17,575 nucleotides of DNA from CAYYOS01 sp964473355 (lineage in GTDB: Bacteria; Pseudomonadota; Gammaproteobacteria; Burkholderiales; REEB80), in assembly GCA_964473355.1 (NCBI GenBank), contig CAYYOS010000043.1:1-17575 (forward strand), in the 5' to 3' direction. The notes beneath the pieces were generated by a model. It was not told the origin of the DNA, ran no database searches, and saw nothing but the letters and a program-made list of their open reading frames with translations. Shown one piece after another: positions 7,455-14,948 of this stretch (positions are counted from its first letter, which is position 1; every line of letters starts with the position of its first letter). The position numbers were made by a program, and so were the translations under genes.

Positions 7455-9582
7455 CTTGCCTGGTCAGTAATTGCCCCGCCTCGAGGGCGGGGAGCGGGCG
7501 GCTAAAATAATAGCCTTGCGCGAAATCACAGCCGTGCGCACGTAAAAATTGCCACTGCGCTTCGGTTTCCACGCCTTCGGCGACCACGGTGACGTTCAGG
7601 CGATGCGCCATCTCAATTACGGTTTGTACTATCGCCTCATCACGCGGATCACGGCCAATACCTTCCACAAAGCTGCGGTCGATCTTGAGCGTGTCTACAG
7701 GGAATCGCTTGAGATATACGAACGAAGAATAGCCGGTTCCGAAATCATCTATCGCCAGGCGCACGCCCGCTTCCTTCAGTGTCTGCAATTTGGTCGCCGC
7801 CTCCTCATTGTTTAATAGGCTTTCGGTGATCTCTAACTCCAGCTGTGCGGGCGAGAAGTTCTGCCGGGATATGGTAGCAAGCACGGTGGGCACGAAATCG
7901 GGTTGACTGACTTGCCGAGCCGAAAGATTTACCGCAATACGCAGACTTGGATCCCAGGCTTTACTCTGAGCGCAGGCATGATCCAGCGCCCAGGCGCCTA
8001 TCGGCACGATCATCCCACTCTCCTCGGCGATTGGAATAAATTCGGCCGGCGGCAATAGACCGCGCTGTGAGTGTTGCCAACGAAGCAAGGCCTCGTGTGC
8101 CACGGTACTTCCATCCACTACGTTGACGACCGGCTGATAGTGTAAAACACATTCGCCGCGTTCTAAGGCATGATGCAACGACCATTCCAGCGTCAGGCGC
8201 TCGTTTGCGCGTTCATTCATTTCCTTGGAGTACAACTGAAAACTGTTTTTGCCTTCCTCTTTGGCGCGATACAGGGCGACGTCGGCATTTTTAAGGAGCG
8301 CTTCTGGCACGCTGCCATTGCGTGGATAGAGGGCGGCACCGATGCTAATAGTCATGTGCAATTCTTCTTTGCCGGCAATAAAAGGTGTTTGCATGGCCTG
8401 GAGGATTTTCTGTGCAACTAGGCTTACATCGGCCTCATAAGCCAGATCGCCCAGCAAGATACAAAACTCGTCACCGCCAAGACGTCCCACCGTGTCACCC
8501 TCGCGTACACAGGCGGTTAAACGTTGTGCCGTGGCGTGAATAATCTCGTCGCCGACGGCATGACCAAGTGTGTCGTTAACGCGCTTGAAATTGTCTAAAT
8601 CGAGCAATAATAGCGCGGCACTCCGGACGTGACGTTGCGCCTGCGCAATTACTTGATGGGCGTTTTCCATGAGTAGGGTGCGGTTCGCGAGTCCGGTGAA
8701 ATCGTCATGGGTAGCAAGAAAATCGAGGCGCTCCTCAGCACGTTTGCGTTCCATCGCATAGCACAAGGCTCGCTGTAACGACTCATCATTCAGCAGGTCT
8801 TTGGTGAGAAAATCTTGCGCCCCGGCGCGCACTGCCCTAATGGCAATCTCCCGATCGTTCTGTCCACTGAGTACTACAATCGGTAAATGTGGTGCGCTAC
8901 GATGTACGCGATGCACGGTTTCCAGGCCGACGGAATCAGGTAAGCCTAAATCGAGCAGGGTAACATCGAGGTTTCCTTGCTCAATGCGCGCCAGTGCTCC
9001 AGCTAAATCTTCGACGCGCTCCACCTCCAAAGTCAGATGGCTGGAGGTTAACGATTCGGCGATTAGACGAGCGTCCGCGGCGTTATCTTCCACCACCAAT
9101 ACCCGCACGACGCCAGGTGATGTGTCTTTGTCCGAACGCGGTAGCCGCACGATGTTGACCCAGAAATCCTCGAAGCCTCGCACTATCTGAATAAACCGCG
9201 AAAAATCCACCGGTTTGGTGATATAACAGTTCGCATACCCCTGATATGCATGCTCAATATCCGTTTCGTTTCCCGAGTTGGTGATAATTGTCACGGGAAT
9301 TTGGCGTAATAGCGGATCGTTCTTAATTTCCTCCAAGACCTCATGACCGCTCTTTCGCGGCAAATTGAGATCGAGTAACACGAGATCGGGTCGTATCGCG
9401 TCGTGAAAACGGCCCAGGCGGCGCAAGTACTGAATGGCTTCCACCCCATCGCTCACTACCTGTAAGTGGTTCAGTAGCTTGCTGTCCTTGAGCGCTTCGA
9501 GCGTGAGGCGCACGTCGCCGGGATTATCCTCAACAAGCAGGATTTCGATGGGACGAGGGGCAACGTTAGCGATAGAATCCAT
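7447..9582 (-). CDS. REC-REC-GGDEF-EAL protein, probable bifunctional c-di-GMP cyclase/phosphodiesterase
   Basis: A 711-residue cytoplasmic regulator. Receiver 1 (about residues 12-143, phospho-acceptor D71 in LLDLNLPRKSG, K123) is of the Rcp1 type and resembles the stand-alone regulator encoded at 3841-4278, including the FW.NIVRLP ending. Receiver 2 (about 160-280, D211, K261) is of another subtype. The GGDEF domain (about 285-450) has an intact RLGGDEF active site at 367-373 and an intact RxxD inhibitory site at 360-363, five residues ahead of GGDEF. The EAL domain (about 460-705) keeps E497 in EALLRW, N552 in NLSARQ, E584, D612/D613 in DDFGTGYSS, K633 in KIDRSF and E669 in AEGVE. Both catalytic domains therefore look competent. 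It is the second gene of the signalling operon, 59 bases after the upstream gene and overlapping the kinase gene by eight bases. The ribosome site ahead of ATG 9582 is weak (GAG only). Confidence 0.93.
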   Translation of the reverse strand: MDSIANVAPRPIEILLVEDNPGDVRLTLEALKDSKLLNHLQVVSDGVEAIQYLRRLGRFHDAIRPDLVLLDLNLPRKSGHEVLEEIKNDPLLRQIPVTIITNSGNETDIEHAYQGYANCYITKPVDFSRFIQIVRGFEDFWVNIVRLPRSDKDTSPGVVRVLVVEDNAADARLIAESLTSSHLTLEVERVEDLAGALARIEQGNLDVTLLDLGLPDSVGLETVHRVHRSAPHLPIVVLSGQNDREIAIRAVRAGAQDFLTKDLLNDESLQRALCYAMERKRAEERLDFLATHDDFTGLANRTLLMENAHQVIAQAQRHVRSAALLLLDLDNFKRVNDTLGHAVGDEIIHATAQRLTACVREGDTVGRLGGDEFCILLGDLAYEADVSLVAQKILQAMQTPFIAGKEELHMTISIGAALYPRNGSVPEALLKNADVALYRAKEEGKNSFQLYSKEMNERANERLTLEWSLHHALERGECVLHYQPVVNVVDGSTVAHEALLRWQHSQRGLLPPAEFIPIAEESGMIVPIGAWALDHACAQSKAWDPSLRIAVNLSARQVSQPDFVPTVLATISRQNFSPAQLELEITESLLNNEEAATKLQTLKEAGVRLAIDDFGTGYSSFVYLKRFPVDTLKIDRSFVEGIGRDPRDEAIVQTVIEMAHRLNVTVVAEGVETEAQWQFLRAHGCDFAQGYYFSRPLPALEAGQLLTRQDV

Positions 9583-9641
9583 GAGAGCTCAGATGCCTTA
9601 GCAAAACACGAACAGGGCAGGCGTGTGGGGATGGAGAATAG

Positions 9642-11345
9642 TCACGAGGCCCGCCGCTTGGTCCGCTTAATTTCGTACATTTGCGCATCGGCTAAAGCCA
9701 ACAACTCTTCAAGCGTGGCATGGGCATTGGGATGCTGATGGACTATACCGATGCTCATAGCTAGCGCATACGGCAAGACGCGTTGGTCATTTACTTCCGT
9801 TAGCGTTTGTTGCAGTCGCGTCTGCGCCGTCTGCGTTTCGCCTCTGGGTTCAAGATGTAGAACCACGAATTCATCTCCGCCTAGGCGGGCCAGCACGTCG
9901 GACTCTCGAAACACCCGACGTAGTATGGCTGCCACCGTACGCAGTGCCCTGTCGCCTTCTTCATGACCATAATTGTCGTTAATGCTTTTCATGTTATCCA
10001 AGTCGATATAAATAAGTGCCGCATTCAATCGTGCGCGCTTGGCAAGGAAAAGATTTTGCTGCGCAACCGAAAGGAAACCTCGGCGATTATGCAGCCCAGT
10101 GAGTTCATCGGTGAGAGAAAGCGCCCGCAGCTGTTCTTCCATGTTTTTACGCGCGCTTATGTCCGCGATAGTGCCGACATAACCCGTAACTACCCCGGCA
10201 TGATTACGCCGTGCCGCCGTGCTGGTAAAAACCCAGCAAATTTGTCCATCCGTGGATTGCAGCCGATATTCCATTGCAAATTCACCCCCGGATTGAATAG
10301 CAGTTTGCCACGCGCTAAGCACAATACTTTTATCCTCGCTATGGATCGCGTTAAGCCAGCCCATGCCGTTACTCTGCTCAGCAGTAAGTCCGGCCATGCT
10401 ACACCAGCGTGAGTTAGCGTAACGCCACTCTCCTTCAGTATTCGTCAAAAAAATGCCCGCTGGCGCATGCGCGGCCAATGTACGAAAAACATCCTCGCTT
10501 TTTTTTAAAGCCGTTTCAGCGTGATGCTGTGCCGTTACGTCTTGGGCATAGCCAATCACATAAGGACTACCGAGATGATCGCGATGCAACACATTTTTAT
10601 ACGCGAATATATGTACTTGCTGCGCACGATCTAGTAGCCCTAATAAACCACTATCTGAATTATTATCTTGGATTCTTTTTAGATAGGTATCAAACTCCTG
10701 CTGAAATCCTGGCGCCAAAAGTTCGCGCAAGTTCCGGCCAATCAGACCAGCCGGCGTATAACCCAATTCCTGGGCACCCGCGGGATTCACCGTAAGCAGA
10801 TTACCGGCTATATCGTGTGTGCAAATTAGGCCTAAGCTTTCCTCAAAAAGGTCACGATATCGCCGCTCACTGTCACGCAGCATCTGAGCTGCTTTTTTGC
10901 GCTCAATGGCATAACGCAAGGTGCGAGTTAAAGAATCCGGCGTGACCTTACCCTTAACCAAATAATCCTGCGCACCCAGGGCTAAAGCTTTCGACGCGAG
11001 CGCTTCGTTATCGAGTCCGGTAAACACGACAATAGGTAGCGCCGGTGCTTTTGCCTGAGCCCGTTCCAGGCTACCGAGATGAGTGGAATCCGGTAGCGAA
11101 AGATCAAGAAGCATCACAGCGAATGGTTCGCGTTCCAGAAGCGTGAGTGCCTCGGCTAAATGGGTCGTATGGATTAATTCAAATTCCTCTGAGCCGGATT
11201 CCCGGAACATTTCCTCGACCAGACGAGCGTCTGCCGGGCTGTCTTCAATAAGCAATACGCGAACCGATGAAGGGCATGGCCCACTGCTTTCCAGGGCACC
11301 ACCCTGGGGGCGTGGCCATGACGGATCTTCGTGTGCTCGTGTCAT
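9642..11345 (-). CDS. REC-PAS-PAS-GGDEF diguanylate cyclase
   Basis: A 567-residue response-regulator cyclase that would make c-di-GMP in the cytoplasm. A receiver (about residues 28-150, phospho-acceptor D81 in LLDLSLPD, T109, K131) is followed by two PAS domains (about 158-280 and 283-402) and a GGDEF domain (405-565). The active site RLGGDEF is at 487-493 and the inhibitory RxxD site at 480-483, both intact. The receiver resembles receiver 2 of the next gene's product (LxLP, then ALGAQDYLVK against RAGAQDFLTK). ATG 11345 is preceded by a good ribosome site, AGGA about eight bases upstream. The roughly 27 residues before the receiver are unstructured and rich in Pro/Gly. A perfect six-base inverted repeat (11291-11296 with 11302-11307) in this leader could fold in the mRNA near the start. 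It is the first gene of the signalling operon. No transmembrane segment is seen. Confidence 0.93.
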   Translation of the reverse strand: MTRAHEDPSWPRPQGGALESSGPCPSSVRVLLIEDSPADARLVEEMFRESGSEEFELIHTTHLAEALTLLEREPFAVMLLDLSLPDSTHLGSLERAQAKAPALPIVVFTGLDNEALASKALALGAQDYLVKGKVTPDSLTRTLRYAIERKKAAQMLRDSERRYRDLFEESLGLICTHDIAGNLLTVNPAGAQELGYTPAGLIGRNLRELLAPGFQQEFDTYLKRIQDNNSDSGLLGLLDRAQQVHIFAYKNVLHRDHLGSPYVIGYAQDVTAQHHAETALKKSEDVFRTLAAHAPAGIFLTNTEGEWRYANSRWCSMAGLTAEQSNGMGWLNAIHSEDKSIVLSAWQTAIQSGGEFAMEYRLQSTDGQICWVFTSTAARRNHAGVVTGYVGTIADISARKNMEEQLRALSLTDELTGLHNRRGFLSVAQQNLFLAKRARLNAALIYIDLDNMKSINDNYGHEEGDRALRTVAAILRRVFRESDVLARLGGDEFVVLHLEPRGETQTAQTRLQQTLTEVNDQRVLPYALAMSIGIVHQHPNAHATLEELLALADAQMYEIKRTKRRAS

Positions 11346-11590
11346 ATGTCTTTCCTAAGGACGCCCGCTAAGAGTGGGCGGCGCGGTGCAGAACCGATAG
11401 ATTCTTCCATTACTACGTCATAGTCAAGTAGGCGCTAAGTCTGTCAGCAAGGCGTCTACATTCGCTAAACTAGGGGCATAGACTTGCATTATCCGATAAC
11501 TAATTTCCGTACACATGGGCACCGCTAGCAATTTATAAAACTGACTATCTTCGGTGGGGCGCAGCGTCGCGCGAACGGGAGTTCGCAAAG
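11346..11590. other. 245-base intergenic region between the exported-protein genes and the signalling operon
   Basis: Any promoter of the signalling operon should lie here, reading leftward. I could not find a convincing -35/-10 pair: a TTGACT on the minus strand (11422-11427) has no acceptable -10 at normal spacing. Two small inverted repeats are visible. CGCCC/GGGCG (11362-11366 with 11376-11380) lies in the leader just ahead of the ribosome site. A perfect six-base hairpin with four-base loop (11571-11576 with 11581-11586) lies four bases beyond the stop of the upstream exported-protein gene. The latter has no T tract, so it is not a classical intrinsic terminator. No small coding region is supported. 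Confidence 0.5.
11571..11586 (-). other. short perfect hairpin just downstream of the last exported-protein gene
   Basis: GCGAAC (11571-11576), loop GGGA, GTTCGC (11581-11586) form a perfect six-base-pair stem a few bases after the stop at 11591-11593 in the direction of transcription. The absence of a following U-run argues against intrinsic termination. It could protect the transcript 3' end or be chance. Confidence 0.35.
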
Positions 11591-12547
11591 CTACTTTATG
11601 GAGAGCGTCGGCGCCATGGGGCGTGGTTGAATGAGAGTAGGAATAAACTGCCTCGATACAATGACATTATCCCAATAGCGGTGTTCGTCGACTGGGTCAT
11701 ACTCGAGCCGATCGGCTTGACGGCCGACCTCAACCATGTCCAGCATATAGAATGCGCTTTTGCCAATATCGCTACTTTGCGGACTATTAGGGTTATTTGA
11801 GCGGTAGTCCACATCGAGTTTTTCATATACCAAAACATTATCGACCCATAAGCGGAAGATGCCATTTTTTGGGCTGATCTCTGACGATGTGCTCGGGCTA
11901 TTAAGCTTTATCTCCATCTGTAGTGCGGTCCATTGGCCGCGCATTAATTGGCCGATTCCTTCAAGAGAAGCGCCGACACCGCCTGGGCCGCCATATCCCA
12001 GGCGTAAGGTCACGTGTTGGGCGCTGCGGGTGGGAGGCTCGCTCGTTAAAAAGAACCCAAACGCGGGTCGTTCGGCGGAACCGCTCGCAGGATCGATGTT
12101 GCTTTTAAAATAAACCAGCTTACGCTGAATCGCTCTGTTAACTCCATACAGGGTCGTCGAATTGGGAATAAGCACATAACCACGAAAAAACAAATGGTCG
12201 GTCGTCTGACTTAAATTTAAGTACAACAGCTTATTATCGTCATGATGGATCGGCGCGTTACTGGGTATAACATAACGAAACCGTGCCACCCGGGTGCCGT
12301 CTCGTAGCGGTGATGTCGAGTTCAAGTCGCCGCCGCTGGGGTTGAGTACATTGGTAATGGCAGTGTTGTCATAAACGGCGGTCCATCGGGAAAAATTACC
12401 TGTCTCGAAATCGTCACAAAAGATCCACGCCGGTTGTAAAGTGTCGCACTCTGCAGCACGCGCTTGAAAGCTAGCAGCGCTGAGACAGCAGGTTAGAAAC
12501 AACTGGGCAAATAATTGCTTCCTCTTGCGATTTCTTTCCCTATTCAT
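11591..12547 (-). CDS. exported concanavalin-like (jelly-roll) protein, possible polysaccharide lyase or binding protein
   Basis: A 318-residue secreted protein of uncertain function. A signal peptide with a very basic start (MNRERNRKRK) and hydrophobic core ends at about residues 29-32, followed by ECDTLQPAWIFCDDFETG, in which C34 and C44 probably form a disulfide. The rest has the beta-rich pattern of the concanavalin-like fold found in heparin-lyase-I-like and related polysaccharide lyases: RDGTRVARFRY, HLFFRGYVLIP, GQWTALQMEIKLN, GIFRLWVDNVLVYEK and YWDNVIVSRQFI. I do not recognise catalytic residues with confidence. The C-terminus is RPMAPTLSIK, a tail shared in form with the four other exported proteins here. 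ATG 12547 follows the previous gene's stop by 21 bases with only a weak ribosome site. It is the last gene of the exported-protein cluster. Alternatives are a sugar-binding lectin-like protein or a glycoside hydrolase. Confidence 0.75.
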   Translation of the reverse strand: MNRERNRKRKQLFAQLFLTCCLSAASFQARAAECDTLQPAWIFCDDFETGNFSRWTAVYDNTAITNVLNPSGGDLNSTSPLRDGTRVARFRYVIPSNAPIHHDDNKLLYLNLSQTTDHLFFRGYVLIPNSTTLYGVNRAIQRKLVYFKSNIDPASGSAERPAFGFFLTSEPPTRSAQHVTLRLGYGGPGGVGASLEGIGQLMRGQWTALQMEIKLNSPSTSSEISPKNGIFRLWVDNVLVYEKLDVDYRSNNPNSPQSSDIGKSAFYMLDMVEVGRQADRLEYDPVDEHRYWDNVIVSRQFIPTLIQPRPMAPTLSIK

Positions 12548-12568
12548 TGAGACCGCCGGTGTACCACC

Positions 12569-13417
12569 TTACTGCACGCGCAAGAAAGTGGGAGAGTTCG
12601 GACGTGCTCCAATTAAGGAGTTGTATTGTGAATCGGTGGAAACATCATCAATGTATAAAATGCCGCCGTCCGTGGCCGTGCCATTTAATTGAAAATACGG
12701 CGCCAACATCCAGCCGCTCCAACCTTCTGTCAAAATATGATTGGGGTCGCTGTGTAACTTGAAATTGTTGTATTCCCCGATGGACACGCCGTCGACCCAC
12801 GCCTGGAATTGGGCATCGCAGTTGACACTGGCGGTGCAGGTGTCGGCGGTATTGGGTTTAACTTTCACGATGTACTCATGCCAGCGGCCGTCCGCTCTCG
12901 ATCTGAAATCGTAGGGGATGTATAGATTCTCGTCGGTGTTGCCCGATCCGTCCGCCAACCGGCAACCGGCACTATCGCACTCGCCAAGGAGAAAACCAAA
13001 ACTCTGCAAGTACCCAGTATAGCCCTGAGCTCCGGAACCATTGACTAATGGTCCACCGATGGTACGGCTGGCCTTGGTCTTGGCCGTGGCGCTTCCCCAA
13101 CTGAACCCTGGCTCGATACGCATCCACCAGCGATAATACAACGCCGGAGCGCCGACGAATTTGAATGGATAGTCAAACGGCGTGACATCGACGCCCAACT
13201 GTTGATTGCCGTTGTCATCGCCGACGACCCTCATTTTCATCGAACAGAATCCCGAACGCGCCACCGTGCAATCGCGAACAGTGTTACCAAAAAACGAATA
13301 GCGGTCGCTTTCCATGTTCCAATTGAAATAATTTACGGCCTGCGCATCGGCAATACCGAGCCGGACAAGGGCGCCGCAAACAAGTATCCATATCGGCGGG
13401 TGCATTTTGCGGTACAT
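12569..13417 (-). CDS. exported concanavalin-like (jelly-roll) protein, possible polysaccharide lyase
   Basis: A 282-residue secreted protein. A signal peptide (residues about 1-27, basic MYRK, hydrophobic core, ending ADAQA) leads into FNWNMESD. Segments such as YYRWWMRIEPGFSWG, GRWHEYIVKVKPN, AQFQAWVDGVSIGEYNN and GGILYIDDVSTDS are typical of polysaccharide-lyase-like jelly-roll proteins, in which a W...Y.V.V strand is followed by a (W)VDG turn. Six cysteines of the mature part fall in three close pairs (50/58, 147/152, 194/200), pointing to three local disulfides and an extracytoplasmic location. The tail is RPNSPTFLRVQ. ATG 13417 lies three bases after the stop of the upstream beta-helix gene, which argues for cotranscription; no clear ribosome site is seen and ATG at codon 5 is possible. 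The fold is fairly clear, but the reaction and substrate are not. Confidence 0.77.
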   Translation of the reverse strand: MYRKMHPPIWILVCGALVRLGIADAQAVNYFNWNMESDRYSFFGNTVRDCTVARSGFCSMKMRVVGDDNGNQQLGVDVTPFDYPFKFVGAPALYYRWWMRIEPGFSWGSATAKTKASRTIGGPLVNGSGAQGYTGYLQSFGFLLGECDSAGCRLADGSGNTDENLYIPYDFRSRADGRWHEYIVKVKPNTADTCTASVNCDAQFQAWVDGVSIGEYNNFKLHSDPNHILTEGWSGWMLAPYFQLNGTATDGGILYIDDVSTDSQYNSLIGARPNSPTFLRVQ

Positions 13418-13420
13418 GGC

Positions 13421-14869
13421 TTACTGTACACTCAGGGTCGGCGGGTTCGGGCGCGGTCCAGTTATCGGCCCAACGGTTTCATTGCCGGTGAGATAGGCGC
13501 CGCGATGGATTGTGTCGTTGGTTTGACCATTGCCGTTAAGATCCAAGAAATCGATGCCGGCGTTGCGCGCTGGTGAATTGGCGGCCAGCCGGAAATCGCG
13601 GCCGGCGCTAGAGACAAACAGCGGATTATTGGTATCCGAGCGGCGATCGTCATTAATACCGTTTTGCCAGGTCGTGAAACTGTTAGTGTTGGTAGCACCG
13701 TAAATCCAACCGCCGACACTGTGATAAGTCTGATAGTCCGCGGCGAAATTTTTTACGGCAGCAATCTCTGTCCAAATACCATAATTCGAATTGCTTACGA
13801 TATTGTTTTGGATGACGAGATTGGATTGATTCATATCATTCGAAAAATAGATGCCGCTGTTTAGGTTCACCATGGTGTTATTAACCACGTAAACATAAGT
13901 CGCGTTTTCAGCCAGGTTTACACCGTGGCCGCGATCGCCCGGCGTGCTGCTCGCGCCGTCGAGGATCAGGTTTTGGTACACGCGCACCGGTGCGGCAGCG
14001 GTGCCGGAATAGGATACACGTACGCCCTTGTAACAGCCGCGAATGACGTTATAACGGATGACAACGCCGCTATTGTTTCTGCCCTTGGGGAATACGCCCG
14101 CGCCACAACCAGTGATCTCATTATGTTCAATGGTGATGCCGTGGCTGCCATAGAGCATGACACCAGCGCCATTGTGGCTCCATACCGCATAGTCGGGGAC
14201 GTACGCGCCTTGGATATCATAAATGCGGCAATTGCGCACTGTGCTGTTGCGCGCATCTTCAAAACGTACGCCATTATGGTTGTCACCATAAGTCTGCCGG
14301 CGACCTTGAATAGTGCATCCATCTATGGTCACATAGTCTGAATTCCATACCACGGTCGAGCCGGTATCCGGATGGATAGTGACATCGTTTTCGTCAATGT
14401 GAAATCCAAACCAGTGAATGTATTGCCGCCCCAATGTCCCCAGCACTGGGCCGCTTGCGGCGCGCTCGCAAGCGTTGGCGCAATCGTGCGCGAGATCGAC
14501 GCGGCCTTGCGCACGAATGATGATGGGACTGCCAGCCGTACCATTGTTGATGGGATTGAAGGCGGGTTCGTAGCGCAAGCCGGTGCCGCGCACCGTGTAG
14601 CGCCCCGCAGCCACAAGGACCACATCGCCCGCTTGGGCTGCTTCAATTGCTATCGCCGCATTTGGTCGGCGCGCGCCGCGCAGCGCACGGTCCAGTGTTC
14701 GCCAAGGCGCGGCAGCACTATTACCGGCATAGCTTATGGTATCGTTTCCGCTAGCTGCGTCGACATACAGATTTTTCGCGATGGCGTTCAGTGGCGTCGC
14801 AGTCAGTAACACGAGACATCCGACTAAAAATCCCGATGTATGTCGATTAACGGCCCACATAGGGTGCAT
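13421..14869 (-). CDS. exported right-handed beta-helix protein C (pectate-lyase-like superfamily)
   Basis: About 482 residues. I chose ATG 14869 because the signal peptide (MHPMW..., hydrophobic FLVGCLVLLTATP, ending NAIA) starts there and a GGGA lies about eight bases upstream. The frame is open up to 15046, but that reading would overlap the upstream gene and add an Arg-rich unlikely leader. The mature protein starts KNLYVDAASGND and has PWRTLDRAL, typical of DUF1565/beta-helix proteins. It then shows many parallel-helix coils of the V.I..N.I.. type (TIDGCTIQG, TVRNCRIYD, TIEHNEITG, VIRYNVIRG, VIQNNIVSN). The end resembles the two neighbouring beta-helix proteins: NPLFVSSAGRDFRL, SPARNAG, GAYLTGNETVG, then the tail RPNPPTLSVQ. 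Such proteins are lyases, C5-epimerases or surface-binding proteins of polyuronates. I cannot assign a catalytic set. The stop lies three bases from the next start. Confidence 0.8.
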   Translation of the reverse strand: MHPMWAVNRHTSGFLVGCLVLLTATPLNAIAKNLYVDAASGNDTISYAGNSAAAPWRTLDRALRGARRPNAAIAIEAAQAGDVVLVAAGRYTVRGTGLRYEPAFNPINNGTAGSPIIIRAQGRVDLAHDCANACERAASGPVLGTLGRQYIHWFGFHIDENDVTIHPDTGSTVVWNSDYVTIDGCTIQGRRQTYGDNHNGVRFEDARNSTVRNCRIYDIQGAYVPDYAVWSHNGAGVMLYGSHGITIEHNEITGCGAGVFPKGRNNSGVVIRYNVIRGCYKGVRVSYSGTAAAPVRVYQNLILDGASSTPGDRGHGVNLAENATYVYVVNNTMVNLNSGIYFSNDMNQSNLVIQNNIVSNSNYGIWTEIAAVKNFAADYQTYHSVGGWIYGATNTNSFTTWQNGINDDRRSDTNNPLFVSSAGRDFRLAANSPARNAGIDFLDLNGNGQTNDTIHRGAYLTGNETVGPITGPRPNPPTLSVQ

Positions 14870-14948
14870 AACGGTATCCCGTAGGCTGTCTAGGCAAACC
14901 ATGTGATTGAAGCGTTTGGATGCATGAGCATATGGTGGGCTAATAGTT

